From: Mimachlamys varia
Lineage: Eukaryota; Mollusca; Bivalvia; Pectinida; Pectinidae
DNA: 64,000 nt
Direction: 5' to 3'
NCBI GenBank assembly: GCA_947623455.1
Contig: OX392538.1
Location: forward strand, 1,922,001-1,986,000
Below are positions 47,847 to 60,084 of this stretch, piece after piece. The notes below the pieces were generated by a model, which worked only from the letters and a program-made list of their open reading frames with translations, was not told the DNA's origin and ran no database searches. The stretch's first letter is position 1. Each line of letters begins with the position of its first letter. Both the position numbers and the translations under genes were made by a program.

Positions 47847-48135
47847 TAGCAGAGAGTTACTCCGCATGGGAAACTTCCGCTGTAGCCGGTATATTTGAAG
47901 TAGGCATTTGACAGGCTGGAATATTGAAGTTGAAGGTTTGTACTTGCTACCAGTGCATGTATTGAATGAATTACGATTTAATTGAACTCATTACATAACA
48001 ATTAAAATGATGTTAGGTAATTTTATATGACAAAATAGACAAAATATGAAGTTTTAGATAGGAACTACGTGTCTTTTAGCCAGTATTTACTTTCAGTTTG
48101 ACTGACATTCAACATATCTAAAGGAGCTAAGCAAA

Positions 48136-48771
48136 ATGGAAGAATTTTTTGATAATTTTAGTGAAATTTTAAAGCAGAAATCTAAGGTGTCAACAAATGG
48201 AATATGTAGGATTTGGACAGGTCCACTGACACATAATAAGAAATATGGAGTTTTTAGATTCCGCCATCCAGACACGGGTGCATGGAAATCTGTAACAGCA
48301 CAACGGTTTACTGTAATGTTAAATACACGTAATTTAAATTTGATTTCGGCCTTTGACGCGTCACACCTGTGCCACAACAATATGTGTATTAACTTTGATC
48401 ATATCAATATGGAACCACACAGTGTAAACAATAACAGGATACATTGTAAAAACTTGACTAGGTGCACAGGACATGGGGAATATCCTGCTTGTTTACTAAA
48501 TTTATATATACAGGTACATTACCTGAAATATGTATACACAAATTACAATTTTACCTATATACAAAGCAATATTGAGCACGGCCCAAGCTCGGCTCATCGC
48601 ATGCATAATGATAATGTTTTTTTCCAGATTTTATTTCTGTTTTTCCCTTTTTTGTGTAATGACAGCACATTGTACCGCAGTAATATTACACTATATTTAT
48701 GTGATGAGGTTATTTGCACTACTTATTATAATTGTGCTCATCAGTGTTTGATCTCAGTCTACTGGTGCTGA
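48136..48771 (+). CDS. His-Cys box endonuclease, unit 2
   Basis: Same 211-residue protein as at 44053-44688 without substitution; all zinc ligands, H77 and N98 retained. Confidence 0.85.
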   Translation: MEEFFDNFSEILKQKSKVSTNGICRIWTGPLTHNKKYGVFRFRHPDTGAWKSVTAQRFTVMLNTRNLNLISAFDASHLCHNNMCINFDHINMEPHSVNNNRIHCKNLTRCTGHGEYPACLLNLYIQVHYLKYVYTNYNFTYIQSNIEHGPSSAHRMHNDNVFFQILFLFFPFLCNDSTLYRSNITLYLCDEVICTTYYNCAHQCLISVYWC

Positions 48772-50797
48772 GGTCAGGGGGATTATCTAGCTGTCCCTTT
48801 CTATAATCAGATCTGGCCCCCTTGTTTTGAATATGTCTCTGAATGGCTTCTGCTCTAAGTTCTAGGGTTCTTTTTTTAAAAGCTGGGCTCTTTTGGTACT
48901 TTTGGTGGTAATCTTGCTCTGCTTGCATTTGTCTCAGAGAGCGTCTTACCTCAGGTGCTACAGTTGCCCCGAGGCACTCCATTTTCGTCATAAGGGAATT
49001 TCCCACCCCATTATTAGCTGTGTGAACAGCACCGTGGAACCGCGCATTCATATTCTTGCTATATAGCACATTTTTTGGTAACCGGCTATTCAAAAGCCTG
49101 AAAAAGGCTTCGCATCTCTGGGTATTTGCCCCAAGTGACATTGCTGTCACATATTCATCTGTCAGTTTCATTTTCAGTATCTCGAGCATCAGGTGTTTGT
49201 CATTTTCATTCATATTTAAGCTGAAAAGCTTGTACTTAGACAGAAATATGGACCGGTTCCACCAAGTACCACTACTAACACCACCATTGCATACAAATGA
49301 GTATCTTTTACATTTAGAACAATCCCCGCTGTAACAGCGAAGGGTGGCGTCTAAGACATGGGGCAGTTTTTCGCGCATGATTTTTGCTTCTCCACTACAA
49401 CCCTTTGCGAGCTCTTTACAAACTAGGCTACATCGAGCTTTTATGTCACGGCTTAGTACCTTTTGGGCTTCAATCTTGCCTTCTCTTGTTTTCATACCTG
49501 GGAACATGTCAGTGCTAAAATGTGCTTGCATGCATTTTCTAAATTGTGCTTGACCTAAATGGGTGGGGTCTGCCAGCCGTTTTACATTCCACATTGGTAT
49601 AAAAGCTTTATATGCTGCGTCAAGACCTGCCACTGATCGCGCGTCCCCATCTGATGTAGCGTATCTTACAATAAGGTCTTGCTGGTATAGCTGCTCACCT
49701 ACTAGTTTAGCAGCCTCATATTCTGACAGCGGTGTCCCCTCCCCTATTGTGGCACTGCAGTCTATGTGGCCACCAGGACATTTAGCATCGAACCCTTTTC
49801 TGCGTAACCATTTACCTTTCCAGCATATTTGTGATTGGACAGCTATTCCGATAATGTAATTGTTGTCGGTGATATCCTCGCGTGCTATAAGTGCTAACTG
49901 TACAGCATTTGTACCAGGTTTATTACGGCAGGTTATTGTTGACCTGTTGTACCTGCCATCAACTTGTACGTTGACCAGGTTAGGGTCTGTGGCTCCCCTT
50001 ATTTCATTTATTTCCCTCACTGTCTGTGCTTTGCTTGCCATATCCCCCTTATTTAGCACTATGATTTTTTCTGCTGCAATATTAGCATTTCTTTGCATAC
50101 CGCTACGGCAGGGGGGAGCCAAATTCATTGAGTTGAACAAACGCTGTGCCCCTGCTGGCCCCATAGGTGTTTCTTGAAGGCCTGCATGCATTGTCAGATT
50201 GGGGACAGCAGGGTTTGGGCCCCTTTTAGGTGATTGGATCTCTTTGTACATTTTTTGATTATCAGACACCCAACCACATGTTCTACACGCTACTTGAAAT
50301 TTACATGTCACTCCCACTTTTACCTGTTTATGAATGTCAACATCTGGATTATCACACCTGTGTGACGAGACAATTTGCATAAGATTACCTATTTTCTCAG
50401 TATCTATTAGTCTGTTACCCTGATTTTGAACACGGTCATCTAACCTTGACCTTTTTTTGCTATTTTCCTGAAGGTGTGATACAACTTCTACAACTGGTTG
50501 TGTTTTCCTGGGCCTAAGAAGCTTAAGAGTTCCAGGGTTACCTGCGGTGTCAGAAGTGCTTGGAAAGCTACAACCTGGACGCGTTACATTGACTAAAGAA
50601 TACATATCAGAACTCAGTCTCTTCCAGGTACCTGTGACATTTTGACTTGAAACTTTACTTACCCCATGTCCTGTGGTCTTGGTACCCTTATTATGTGGTG
50701 TATAATTCTTTTGGAAACCATTTTTCCTTCCTTTGTACCTCCCTTTCATGGTTCTTTCAGGTAAAATATCCCTATAAGAATGACTGCAATACTCCAA
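48719..50797 (-). CDS. Mutator-like transposase, unit 2
   Basis: Same 692 residues as at 44636-46714, catalytic D280, D383 and E563 intact. Overlaps the endonuclease 3' end by 53 bp. Confidence 0.85.
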   Translation of the reverse strand: MEYCSHSYRDILPERTMKGRYKGRKNGFQKNYTPHNKGTKTTGHGVSKVSSQNVTGTWKRLSSDMYSLVNVTRPGCSFPSTSDTAGNPGTLKLLRPRKTQPVVEVVSHLQENSKKRSRLDDRVQNQGNRLIDTEKIGNLMQIVSSHRCDNPDVDIHKQVKVGVTCKFQVACRTCGWVSDNQKMYKEIQSPKRGPNPAVPNLTMHAGLQETPMGPAGAQRLFNSMNLAPPCRSGMQRNANIAAEKIIVLNKGDMASKAQTVREINEIRGATDPNLVNVQVDGRYNRSTITCRNKPGTNAVQLALIAREDITDNNYIIGIAVQSQICWKGKWLRRKGFDAKCPGGHIDCSATIGEGTPLSEYEAAKLVGEQLYQQDLIVRYATSDGDARSVAGLDAAYKAFIPMWNVKRLADPTHLGQAQFRKCMQAHFSTDMFPGMKTREGKIEAQKVLSRDIKARCSLVCKELAKGCSGEAKIMREKLPHVLDATLRCYSGDCSKCKRYSFVCNGGVSSGTWWNRSIFLSKYKLFSLNMNENDKHLMLEILKMKLTDEYVTAMSLGANTQRCEAFFRLLNSRLPKNVLYSKNMNARFHGAVHTANNGVGNSLMTKMECLGATVAPEVRRSLRQMQAEQDYHQKYQKSPAFKKRTLELRAEAIQRHIQNKGARSDYRKGQLDNPPDLSTSRLRSNTDEHNYNK

Positions 50798-51753
50798 AAC
50801 ACCTATTTATACCTAAATTGACTATAAACACATATGTTCTGAATATATACACCACCTAATAAGGATTATAAGCCCACAAGGACAGGATATCTTATCCCTA
50901 TGTTACACTGGTATTGGCCCCTTGAGAGGTGTCACTTTCTTACCTTGCTATGTTTGACATATATTTACTAGATAAGTAGCAGGGCTATAAAGTTACAAGT
51001 ACATTCATTTTGTAGGGGAGAAGTCACCCTACACAGTATCATAAAGTTAGACAGGCTGTGATTTCAAAAAAAAAAGTTATATCATTTATACTGTGAAAGA
51101 TTTTGATAAAATTTATGATTTTTGAAATTTGAAATTTAAAAATCAATTAAGCTTTACTTCTTTAGAAATTTCATAAAATGCATGTAAAATGTGAAAGAGT
51201 ATTGCATGTGCTTCAATTTGATATATAATGTTGATATATTGCTTGATTATTACTCGCACAATAGTCATTTATCAATGAGGCCCCTCTGAAATCTTAGCTG
51301 CAGAGTACAGCACTGCTGTGGATTGGGGGTGGGGGAACTAAAAATGAAAGAACTTTTTTGTTTTTCAAGTAAATTTCAAAATAATTTGCAGTAACATTCA
51401 TAATTGCATGCCAAATGAAATGATAGAAGAAAAAAAAAATATCTTGAAAGTACCCTATTATGCATAGCAGAGAGTTACTCCGCATGGGAAACTTCCGCTG
51501 TAGCCGGTATATTTGAAGTAGGCATTTGACAGGCTGGAATATTGAAGTTGAAGGTTTGTACTTGCTACCAGTGCATGTATTGAATGAATTACGATTTAAT
51601 TGAACTCATTACATAACAATTAAAATGATGTTAGGTAATTTTATATGACAAAATAGACAAAATATGAAGTTTTAGATAGGAACTACGTGTCTTTTAGCCA
51701 GTATTTACTTTCAGTTTGACTGACATTCAACATATCTAAAGGAGCTAAGCAAA

Positions 51754-52389
51754 ATGGAAGAATTTTTTGATAATTTTAGTGAAATTTTAAAGCAGAAATC
51801 TAAGGTGTCAACAAATGGAATATGTAGGATTTGGACAGGTCCACTGACACATAATAAGAAATATGGAGTTTTTAGATTCCGCCATCCAGACACGGGTGCA
51901 TGGAAATCTGTAACAGCACAACGGTTTACTGTAATGTTAAATACACGTAATTTAAATTTGATTTCGGCCTTTGACGCGTCACACCTGTGCCACAACAATA
52001 TGTGTATTAACTTTGATCATATCAATATGGAACCACACAGTGTAAACAATAACAGGATACATTGTAAAAACTTGACTAGGTGCACAGGACATGGGGAATA
52101 TCCTGCTTGTTTACTAAATTTATATATACAGGTACATTACCTGAAATATGTATACACAAATTACAATTTTACCTATATACAAAGCAATATTGAGCACGGC
52201 CCAAGCTCGGCTCATCGCATGCATAATGATAATGTTTTTTTCCAGATTTTATTTCTGTTTTTCCCTTTTTTGTGTAATGACAGCACATTGTACCGCAGTA
52301 ATATTACACTATATTTATGTGATGAGGTTATTTGCACTACTTATTATAATTGTGCTCATCAGTGTTTGATCTCAGTCTACTGGTGCTGA
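51754..52389 (+). CDS. His-Cys box endonuclease, unit 3
   Basis: Identical 211-residue product to the copy at 44053-44688. Confidence 0.85.
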   Translation: MEEFFDNFSEILKQKSKVSTNGICRIWTGPLTHNKKYGVFRFRHPDTGAWKSVTAQRFTVMLNTRNLNLISAFDASHLCHNNMCINFDHINMEPHSVNNNRIHCKNLTRCTGHGEYPACLLNLYIQVHYLKYVYTNYNFTYIQSNIEHGPSSAHRMHNDNVFFQILFLFFPFLCNDSTLYRSNITLYLCDEVICTTYYNCAHQCLISVYWC

Positions 52390-54415
52390 GGTCAGGGGGA
52401 TTATCTAGCTGTCCCTTTCTATAATCAGATCTGGCCCCCTTGTTTTGAATATGTCTCTGAATGGCTTCTGCTCTAAGTTCTAGGGTTCTTTTTTTAAAAG
52501 CTGGGCTCTTTTGGTACTTTTGGTGGTAATCTTGCTCTGCTTGCATTTGTCTCAGAGAGCGTCTTACCTCAGGTGCTACAGTTGCCCCGAGGCACTCCAT
52601 TTTCGTCATAAGGGAATTTCCCACCCCATTATTAGCTGTGTGAACAGCACCGTGGAACCGCGCATTCATATTCTTGCTATATAGCACATTTTTTGGTAAC
52701 CGGCTATTCAAAAGCCTGAAAAAGGCTTCGCATCTCTGGGTATTTGCCCCAAGTGACATTGCTGTCACATATTCATCTGTCAGTTTCATTTTCAGTATCT
52801 CGAGCATCAGGTGTTTGTCATTTTCATTCATATTTAAGCTGAAAAGCTTGTACTTAGACAGAAATATGGACCGGTTCCACCAAGTACCACTACTAACACC
52901 ACCATTGCATACAAATGAGTATCTTTTACATTTAGAACAATCCCCGCTGTAACAGCGAAGGGTGGCGTCTAAGACATGGGGCAGTTTTTCGCGCATGATT
53001 TTTGCTTCTCCACTACAACCCTTTGCGAGCTCTTTACAAACTAGGCTACATCGAGCTTTTATGTCACGGCTTAGTACCTTTTGGGCTTCAATCTTGCCTT
53101 CTCTTGTTTTCATACCTGGGAACATGTCAGTGCTAAAATGTGCTTGCATGCATTTTCTAAATTGTGCTTGACCTAAATGGGTGGGGTCTGCCAGCCGTTT
53201 TACATTCCACATTGGTATAAAAGCTTTATATGCTGCGTCAAGACCTGCCACTGATCGCGCGTCCCCATCTGATGTAGCGTATCTTACAATAAGGTCTTGC
53301 TGGTATAGCTGCTCACCTACTAGTTTAGCAGCCTCATATTCTGACAGCGGTGTCCCCTCCCCTATTGTGGCACTGCAGTCTATGTGGCCACCAGGACATT
53401 TAGCATCGAACCCTTTTCTGCGTAACCATTTACCTTTCCAGCATATTTGTGATTGGACAGCTATTCCGATAATGTAATTGTTGTCGGTGATATCCTCGCG
53501 TGCTATAAGTGCTAACTGTACAGCATTTGTACCAGGTTTATTACGGCAGGTTATTGTTGACCTGTTGTACCTGCCATCAACTTGTACGTTGACCAGGTTA
53601 GGGTCTGTGGCTCCCCTTATTTCATTTATTTCCCTCACTGTCTGTGCTTTGCTTGCCATATCCCCCTTATTTAGCACTATGATTTTTTCTGCTGCAATAT
53701 TAGCATTTCTTTGCATACCGCTACGGCAGGGGGGAGCCAAATTCATTGAGTTGAACAAACGCTGTGCCCCTGCTGGCCCCATAGGTGTTTCTTGAAGGCC
53801 TGCATGCATTGTCAGATTGGGGACAGCAGGGTTTGGGCCCCTTTTAGGTGATTGGATCTCTTTGTACATTTTTTGATTATCAGACACCCAACCACATGTT
53901 CTACACGCTACTTGAAATTTACATGTCACTCCCACTTTTACCTGTTTATGAATGTCAACATCTGGATTATCACACCTGTGTGACGAGACAATTTGCATAA
54001 GATTACCTATTTTCTCAGTATCTATTAGTCTGTTACCCTGATTTTGAACACGGTCATCTAACCTTGACCTTTTTTTGCTATTTTCCTGAAGGTGTGATAC
54101 AACTTCTACAACTGGTTGTGTTTTCCTGGGCCTAAGAAGCTTAAGAGTTCCAGGGTTACCTGCGGTGTCAGAAGTGCTTGGAAAGCTACAACCTGGACGC
54201 GTTACATTGACTAAAGAATACATATCAGAACTCAGTCTCTTCCAGGTACCTGTGACATTTTGACTTGAAACTTTACTTACCCCATGTCCTGTGGTCTTGG
54301 TACCCTTATTATGTGGTGTATAATTCTTTTGGAAACCATTTTTCCTTCCTTTGTACCTCCCTTTCATGGTTCTTTCAGGTAAAATATCCCTATAAGAATG
54401 ACTGCAATACTCCAA
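52337..54415 (-). CDS. Mutator-like transposase, unit 3
   Basis: Identical 692-residue product to the copy at 44636-46714. Confidence 0.85.
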   Translation of the reverse strand: MEYCSHSYRDILPERTMKGRYKGRKNGFQKNYTPHNKGTKTTGHGVSKVSSQNVTGTWKRLSSDMYSLVNVTRPGCSFPSTSDTAGNPGTLKLLRPRKTQPVVEVVSHLQENSKKRSRLDDRVQNQGNRLIDTEKIGNLMQIVSSHRCDNPDVDIHKQVKVGVTCKFQVACRTCGWVSDNQKMYKEIQSPKRGPNPAVPNLTMHAGLQETPMGPAGAQRLFNSMNLAPPCRSGMQRNANIAAEKIIVLNKGDMASKAQTVREINEIRGATDPNLVNVQVDGRYNRSTITCRNKPGTNAVQLALIAREDITDNNYIIGIAVQSQICWKGKWLRRKGFDAKCPGGHIDCSATIGEGTPLSEYEAAKLVGEQLYQQDLIVRYATSDGDARSVAGLDAAYKAFIPMWNVKRLADPTHLGQAQFRKCMQAHFSTDMFPGMKTREGKIEAQKVLSRDIKARCSLVCKELAKGCSGEAKIMREKLPHVLDATLRCYSGDCSKCKRYSFVCNGGVSSGTWWNRSIFLSKYKLFSLNMNENDKHLMLEILKMKLTDEYVTAMSLGANTQRCEAFFRLLNSRLPKNVLYSKNMNARFHGAVHTANNGVGNSLMTKMECLGATVAPEVRRSLRQMQAEQDYHQKYQKSPAFKKRTLELRAEAIQRHIQNKGARSDYRKGQLDNPPDLSTSRLRSNTDEHNYNK

Positions 54416-55078
54416 AACACCTATTTATACCTAAATTGACTATAAACACATATGTTCTGAATATATACACCACCTAATAAGGATTATAAGCCCACAAGGA
54501 CAGGATATCTTATCCCTATGTTACACTGGTATTGGCCCCTTGAGAGGTGTCACTTTCTTACCTTGCTATGTTTGACATATATTTACTAGATAAGTAGCAG
54601 GGCTATAAAGTTACAAGTACATTCATTTTGTAGGGGAGAAGTCACCCTACACAGTATCATAAAGTTAGACAGGCTGTGATTTCAAAAAAAAAAGTTATAT
54701 CATTTATACTGTGAAAGATTTTGATAAAATTTATGATTTTTGAAATTTGAAATTTAAAAATCAATTAAGCTTTACTTCTTTAGAAATTTCATAAAATGCA
54801 TGTAAAATGTGAAAGAGTATTGCATGTGCTTCAATTTGATATATAATGTTGATATATTGCTTGATTATTACTCGCACAATAGTCATTTATCAATGAGGCC
54901 CCTCTGAAATCTTAGCTGCAGAGTACAGCACTGCTGTGGATTGGGGGTGGGGGAACTAAAAATGAAAGAACTTTTTTGTTTTTCAAGTAAATTTCAAAAT
55001 AATTTGCAGTAACATTCATAATTGCATGCCAAATGAAATGATAGAAGAAAAAAAAAATATCTTGAAAGTACCCTATTA

Positions 55079-55547
55079 TACAGGCCTCAGACCACAGTTA
55101 CACTTCCGGGTCGTTGTACACGAATGTAGTGCATAAGGACATTTCATGTGGGTTACAAAATAATTTTTCCTGTCTTATTTATGACAGATATGTACAGTTT
55201 TTTTGCATAGACTTGTTCAACAATATCTATTCTAGAGGTTAATTTTTGTTTGACACATTTATCAAGTTTATTTTAGCAGCAGGACACAATGAGTGATGTG
55301 GCTTGCGCATTGATATTTTGTGATTTTTGGTATTTTTCCCTAAAAGTGAAGGGTAGTGACATTCAAATGAAATTATTTTTCTTAAATGCAACCCATGAGG
55401 TACTTTCCAGCTCACTGTAGGTTCAGCTTGAATAGATCTACAATAAAAAATAAGTCCCACATCCTTTGCAAAGTTTTAAAATATTTTAATTTTTTTTTTC
55501 CTTTGGTAGTAACATATAGTAGAATTAATTGTGGTCTGAGGCCTGCA
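55079..55547. mobile_element. 469-bp TA-inserting inverted-repeat element, copy 2
   Basis: Same length, ends and target TA as 47378-47846. I found one base difference between the copies (A at 47692, C at 55393), so they are not simply one sequence read twice. Confidence 0.88.
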
Positions 55548-55836
55548 TAGCAGAGAGTTACTCCGCATGGGAAACTTCCGCTGTAGCCGGTATATTTGAA
55601 GTAGGCATTTGACAGGCTGGAATATTGAAGTTGAAGGTTTGTACTTGCTACCAGTGCATGTATTGAATGAATTACGATTTAATTGAACTCATTACATAAC
55701 AATTAAAATGATGTTAGGTAATTTTATATGACAAAATAGACAAAATATGAAGTTTTAGATAGGAACTACGTGTCTTTTAGCCAGTATTTACTTTCAGTTT
55801 GACTGACATTCAACATATCTAAAGGAGCTAAGCAAA

Positions 55837-56472
55837 ATGGAAGAATTTTTTGATAATTTTAGTGAAATTTTAAAGCAGAAATCTAAGGTGTCAACAAATG
55901 GAATATGTAGGATTTGGACAGGTCCACTGACACATAATAAGAAATATGGAGTTTTTAGATTCCGCCATCCAGACACGGGTGCATGGAAATCTGTAACAGC
56001 ACAACGGTTTACTGTAATGTTAAATACACGTAATTTAAATTTGATTTCGGCCTTTGACGCGTCACACCTGTGCCACAACAATATGTGTATTAACTTTGAT
56101 CATATCAATATGGAACCACACAGTGTAAACAATAACAGGATACATTGTAAAAACTTGACTAGGTGCACAGGACATGGGGAATATCCTGCTTGTTTACTAA
56201 ATTTATATATACAGGTACATTACCTGAAATATGTATACACAAATTACAATTTTACCTATATACAAAGCAATATTGAGCACGGCCCAAGCTCGGCTCATCG
56301 CATGCATAATGATAATGTTTTTTTCCAGATTTTATTTCTGTTTTTCCCTTTTTTGTGTAATGACAGCACATTGTACCGCAGTAATATTACACTATATTTA
56401 TGTGATGAGGTTATTTGCACTACTTATTATAATTGTGCTCATCAGTGTTTGATCTCAGTCTACTGGTGCTGA
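55837..56472 (+). CDS. His-Cys box endonuclease, unit 4
   Basis: Identical 211-residue product to the copy at 44053-44688. Confidence 0.85.
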   Translation: MEEFFDNFSEILKQKSKVSTNGICRIWTGPLTHNKKYGVFRFRHPDTGAWKSVTAQRFTVMLNTRNLNLISAFDASHLCHNNMCINFDHINMEPHSVNNNRIHCKNLTRCTGHGEYPACLLNLYIQVHYLKYVYTNYNFTYIQSNIEHGPSSAHRMHNDNVFFQILFLFFPFLCNDSTLYRSNITLYLCDEVICTTYYNCAHQCLISVYWC

Positions 56473-58498
56473 GGTCAGGGGGATTATCTAGCTGTCCCTT
56501 TCTATAATCAGATCTGGCCCCCTTGTTTTGAATATGTCTCTGAATGGCTTCTGCTCTAAGTTCTAGGGTTCTTTTTTTAAAAGCTGGGCTCTTTTGGTAC
56601 TTTTGGTGGTAATCTTGCTCTGCTTGCATTTGTCTCAGAGAGCGTCTTACCTCAGGTGCTACAGTTGCCCCGAGGCACTCCATTTTCGTCATAAGGGAAT
56701 TTCCCACCCCATTATTAGCTGTGTGAACAGCACCGTGGAACCGCGCATTCATATTCTTGCTATATAGCACATTTTTTGGTAACCGGCTATTCAAAAGCCT
56801 GAAAAAGGCTTCGCATCTCTGGGTATTTGCCCCAAGTGACATTGCTGTCACATATTCATCTGTCAGTTTCATTTTCAGTATCTCGAGCATCAGGTGTTTG
56901 TCATTTTCATTCATATTTAAGCTGAAAAGCTTGTACTTAGACAGAAATATGGACCGGTTCCACCAAGTACCACTACTAACACCACCATTGCATACAAATG
57001 AGTATCTTTTACATTTAGAACAATCCCCGCTGTAACAGCGAAGGGTGGCGTCTAAGACATGGGGCAGTTTTTCGCGCATGATTTTTGCTTCTCCACTACA
57101 ACCCTTTGCGAGCTCTTTACAAACTAGGCTACATCGAGCTTTTATGTCACGGCTTAGTACCTTTTGGGCTTCAATCTTGCCTTCTCTTGTTTTCATACCT
57201 GGGAACATGTCAGTGCTAAAATGTGCTTGCATGCATTTTCTAAATTGTGCTTGACCTAAATGGGTGGGGTCTGCCAGCCGTTTTACATTCCACATTGGTA
57301 TAAAAGCTTTATATGCTGCGTCAAGACCTGCCACTGATCGCGCGTCCCCATCTGATGTAGCGTATCTTACAATAAGGTCTTGCTGGTATAGCTGCTCACC
57401 TACTAGTTTAGCAGCCTCATATTCTGACAGCGGTGTCCCCTCCCCTATTGTGGCACTGCAGTCTATGTGGCCACCAGGACATTTAGCATCGAACCCTTTT
57501 CTGCGTAACCATTTACCTTTCCAGCATATTTGTGATTGGACAGCTATTCCGATAATGTAATTGTTGTCGGTGATATCCTCGCGTGCTATAAGTGCTAACT
57601 GTACAGCATTTGTACCAGGTTTATTACGGCAGGTTATTGTTGACCTGTTGTACCTGCCATCAACTTGTACGTTGACCAGGTTAGGGTCTGTGGCTCCCCT
57701 TATTTCATTTATTTCCCTCACTGTCTGTGCTTTGCTTGCCATATCCCCCTTATTTAGCACTATGATTTTTTCTGCTGCAATATTAGCATTTCTTTGCATA
57801 CCGCTACGGCAGGGGGGAGCCAAATTCATTGAGTTGAACAAACGCTGTGCCCCTGCTGGCCCCATAGGTGTTTCTTGAAGGCCTGCATGCATTGTCAGAT
57901 TGGGGACAGCAGGGTTTGGGCCCCTTTTAGGTGATTGGATCTCTTTGTACATTTTTTGATTATCAGACACCCAACCACATGTTCTACACGCTACTTGAAA
58001 TTTACATGTCACTCCCACTTTTACCTGTTTATGAATGTCAACATCTGGATTATCACACCTGTGTGACGAGACAATTTGCATAAGATTACCTATTTTCTCA
58101 GTATCTATTAGTCTGTTACCCTGATTTTGAACACGGTCATCTAACCTTGACCTTTTTTTGCTATTTTCCTGAAGGTGTGATACAACTTCTACAACTGGTT
58201 GTGTTTTCCTGGGCCTAAGAAGCTTAAGAGTTCCAGGGTTACCTGCGGTGTCAGAAGTGCTTGGAAAGCTACAACCTGGACGCGTTACATTGACTAAAGA
58301 ATACATATCAGAACTCAGTCTCTTCCAGGTACCTGTGACATTTTGACTTGAAACTTTACTTACCCCATGTCCTGTGGTCTTGGTACCCTTATTATGTGGT
58401 GTATAATTCTTTTGGAAACCATTTTTCCTTCCTTTGTACCTCCCTTTCATGGTTCTTTCAGGTAAAATATCCCTATAAGAATGACTGCAATACTCCAA
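56420..58498 (-). CDS. Mutator-like transposase, unit 4
   Basis: Identical 692-residue product to the copy at 44636-46714. Confidence 0.85.
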   Translation of the reverse strand: MEYCSHSYRDILPERTMKGRYKGRKNGFQKNYTPHNKGTKTTGHGVSKVSSQNVTGTWKRLSSDMYSLVNVTRPGCSFPSTSDTAGNPGTLKLLRPRKTQPVVEVVSHLQENSKKRSRLDDRVQNQGNRLIDTEKIGNLMQIVSSHRCDNPDVDIHKQVKVGVTCKFQVACRTCGWVSDNQKMYKEIQSPKRGPNPAVPNLTMHAGLQETPMGPAGAQRLFNSMNLAPPCRSGMQRNANIAAEKIIVLNKGDMASKAQTVREINEIRGATDPNLVNVQVDGRYNRSTITCRNKPGTNAVQLALIAREDITDNNYIIGIAVQSQICWKGKWLRRKGFDAKCPGGHIDCSATIGEGTPLSEYEAAKLVGEQLYQQDLIVRYATSDGDARSVAGLDAAYKAFIPMWNVKRLADPTHLGQAQFRKCMQAHFSTDMFPGMKTREGKIEAQKVLSRDIKARCSLVCKELAKGCSGEAKIMREKLPHVLDATLRCYSGDCSKCKRYSFVCNGGVSSGTWWNRSIFLSKYKLFSLNMNENDKHLMLEILKMKLTDEYVTAMSLGANTQRCEAFFRLLNSRLPKNVLYSKNMNARFHGAVHTANNGVGNSLMTKMECLGATVAPEVRRSLRQMQAEQDYHQKYQKSPAFKKRTLELRAEAIQRHIQNKGARSDYRKGQLDNPPDLSTSRLRSNTDEHNYNK

Positions 58499-59448
58499 AA
58501 CACCTATTTATACCTAAATTGACTATAAACACATATGTTCTGAATATATACACCACCTAATAAGGATTATAAGCCCACAAGGACAGGATATCTTATCCCT
58601 ATGTTACACTGGTATTGGCCCCTTGAGAGGTGTCACTTTCTTACCTTGCTATGTTTGACATATATTTACTAGATAAGTAGCAGGGCTATAAAGTTACAAG
58701 TACATTCATTTTGTAGGGGAGAAGTCACCCTACACAGTATCATAAAGTTAGACAGGCTGTGATTTCAAAAAAAAAAGTTATATCATTTATACTGTGAAAG
58801 ATTTTGATAAAATTTATGATTTTTGAAATTTGAAATTTAAAAATCAATTAAGCTTTACTTCTTTAGAAATTTCATAAAATGCATGTAAAATGTGAAAGAG
58901 TATTGCATGTGCTTCAATTTGATATATAATGTTGATATATTGCTTGATTATTACTCGCACAATAGTCATTTATCAATGAGGCCCCTCTGAAATCTTAGCT
59001 GCAGAGTACAGCACTGCTGTGGATTGGGGGTGGGGGAACTAAAAATGAAAGAACTTTTTTGTTTTTCAAGTAAATTTCAAAATAATTTGCAGTAACATTC
59101 ATAATTGCATGCCAAATGAAATGATAGAAGAAAAAAAAAATATCTTGAAAGTACCCTATTAGCAGAGAGTTACTCCGCATGGGAAACTTCCGCTGTAGCC
59201 GGTATATTTGAAGTAGGCATTTGACAGGCTGGAATATTGAAGTTGAAGGTTTGTACTTGCTACCAGTGCATGTATTGAATGAATTACGATTTAATTGAAC
59301 TCATTACATAACAATTAAAATGATGTTAGGTAATTTTATATGACAAAATAGACAAAATATGAAGTTTTAGATAGGAACTACGTGTCTTTTAGCCAGTATT
59401 TACTTTCAGTTTGACTGACATTCAACATATCTAAAGGAGCTAAGCAAA

Positions 59449-60084
59449 ATGGAAGAATTTTTTGATAATTTTAGTGAAATTTTAAAGCAGAAATCTAAGG
59501 TGTCAACAAATGGAATATGTAGGATTTGGACAGGTCCACTGACACATAATAAGAAATATGGAGTTTTTAGATTCCGCCATCCAGACACGGGTGCATGGAA
59601 ATCTGTAACAGCACAACGGTTTACTGTAATGTTAAATACACGTAATTTAAATTTGATTTCGGCCTTTGACGCGTCACACCTGTGCCACAACAATATGTGT
59701 ATTAACTTTGATCATATCAATATGGAACCACACAGTGTAAACAATAACAGGATACATTGTAAAAACTTGACTAGGTGCACAGGACATGGGGAATATCCTG
59801 CTTGTTTACTAAATTTATATATACAGGTACATTACCTGAAATATGTATACACAAATTACAATTTTACCTATATACAAAGCAATATTGAGCACGGCCCAAG
59901 CTCGGCTCATCGCATGCATAATGATAATGTTTTTTTCCAGATTTTATTTCTGTTTTTCCCTTTTTTGTGTAATGACAGCACATTGTACCGCAGTAATATT
60001 ACACTATATTTATGTGATGAGGTTATTTGCACTACTTATTATAATTGTGCTCATCAGTGTTTGATCTCAGTCTACTGGTGCTGA
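59449..60084 (+). CDS. His-Cys box endonuclease, unit 5
   Basis: Identical 211-residue product to the copy at 44053-44688. Confidence 0.85.
   Translation: MEEFFDNFSEILKQKSKVSTNGICRIWTGPLTHNKKYGVFRFRHPDTGAWKSVTAQRFTVMLNTRNLNLISAFDASHLCHNNMCINFDHINMEPHSVNNNRIHCKNLTRCTGHGEYPACLLNLYIQVHYLKYVYTNYNFTYIQSNIEHGPSSAHRMHNDNVFFQILFLFFPFLCNDSTLYRSNITLYLCDEVICTTYYNCAHQCLISVYWC

Larger units (their letters stand above)
47847..51464. mobile_element. Array unit 2 (3618 bp, TGCA remnant)
   Basis: Complete unit with endonuclease 48136-48771 and transposase 48719-50797. Its boundary reads TA-TGCA-TA (51459-51466). Confidence 0.93.
51465..55547. mobile_element. Array unit 3 (4083 bp, carries the 469-bp insertion)
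   Basis: Complete unit with endonuclease 51754-52389, transposase 52337-54415 and the second copy of the 469-bp element at the same TA as in unit 1. Confidence 0.93.
55548..59159. mobile_element. Array unit 4 (3612 bp, clean TA boundary)
   Basis: Complete unit with endonuclease 55837-56472 and transposase 56420-58498. It is six bases shorter than its neighbours because the boundary reads CCTATTAGCAGAG with a single TA and no remnant. Confidence 0.93.
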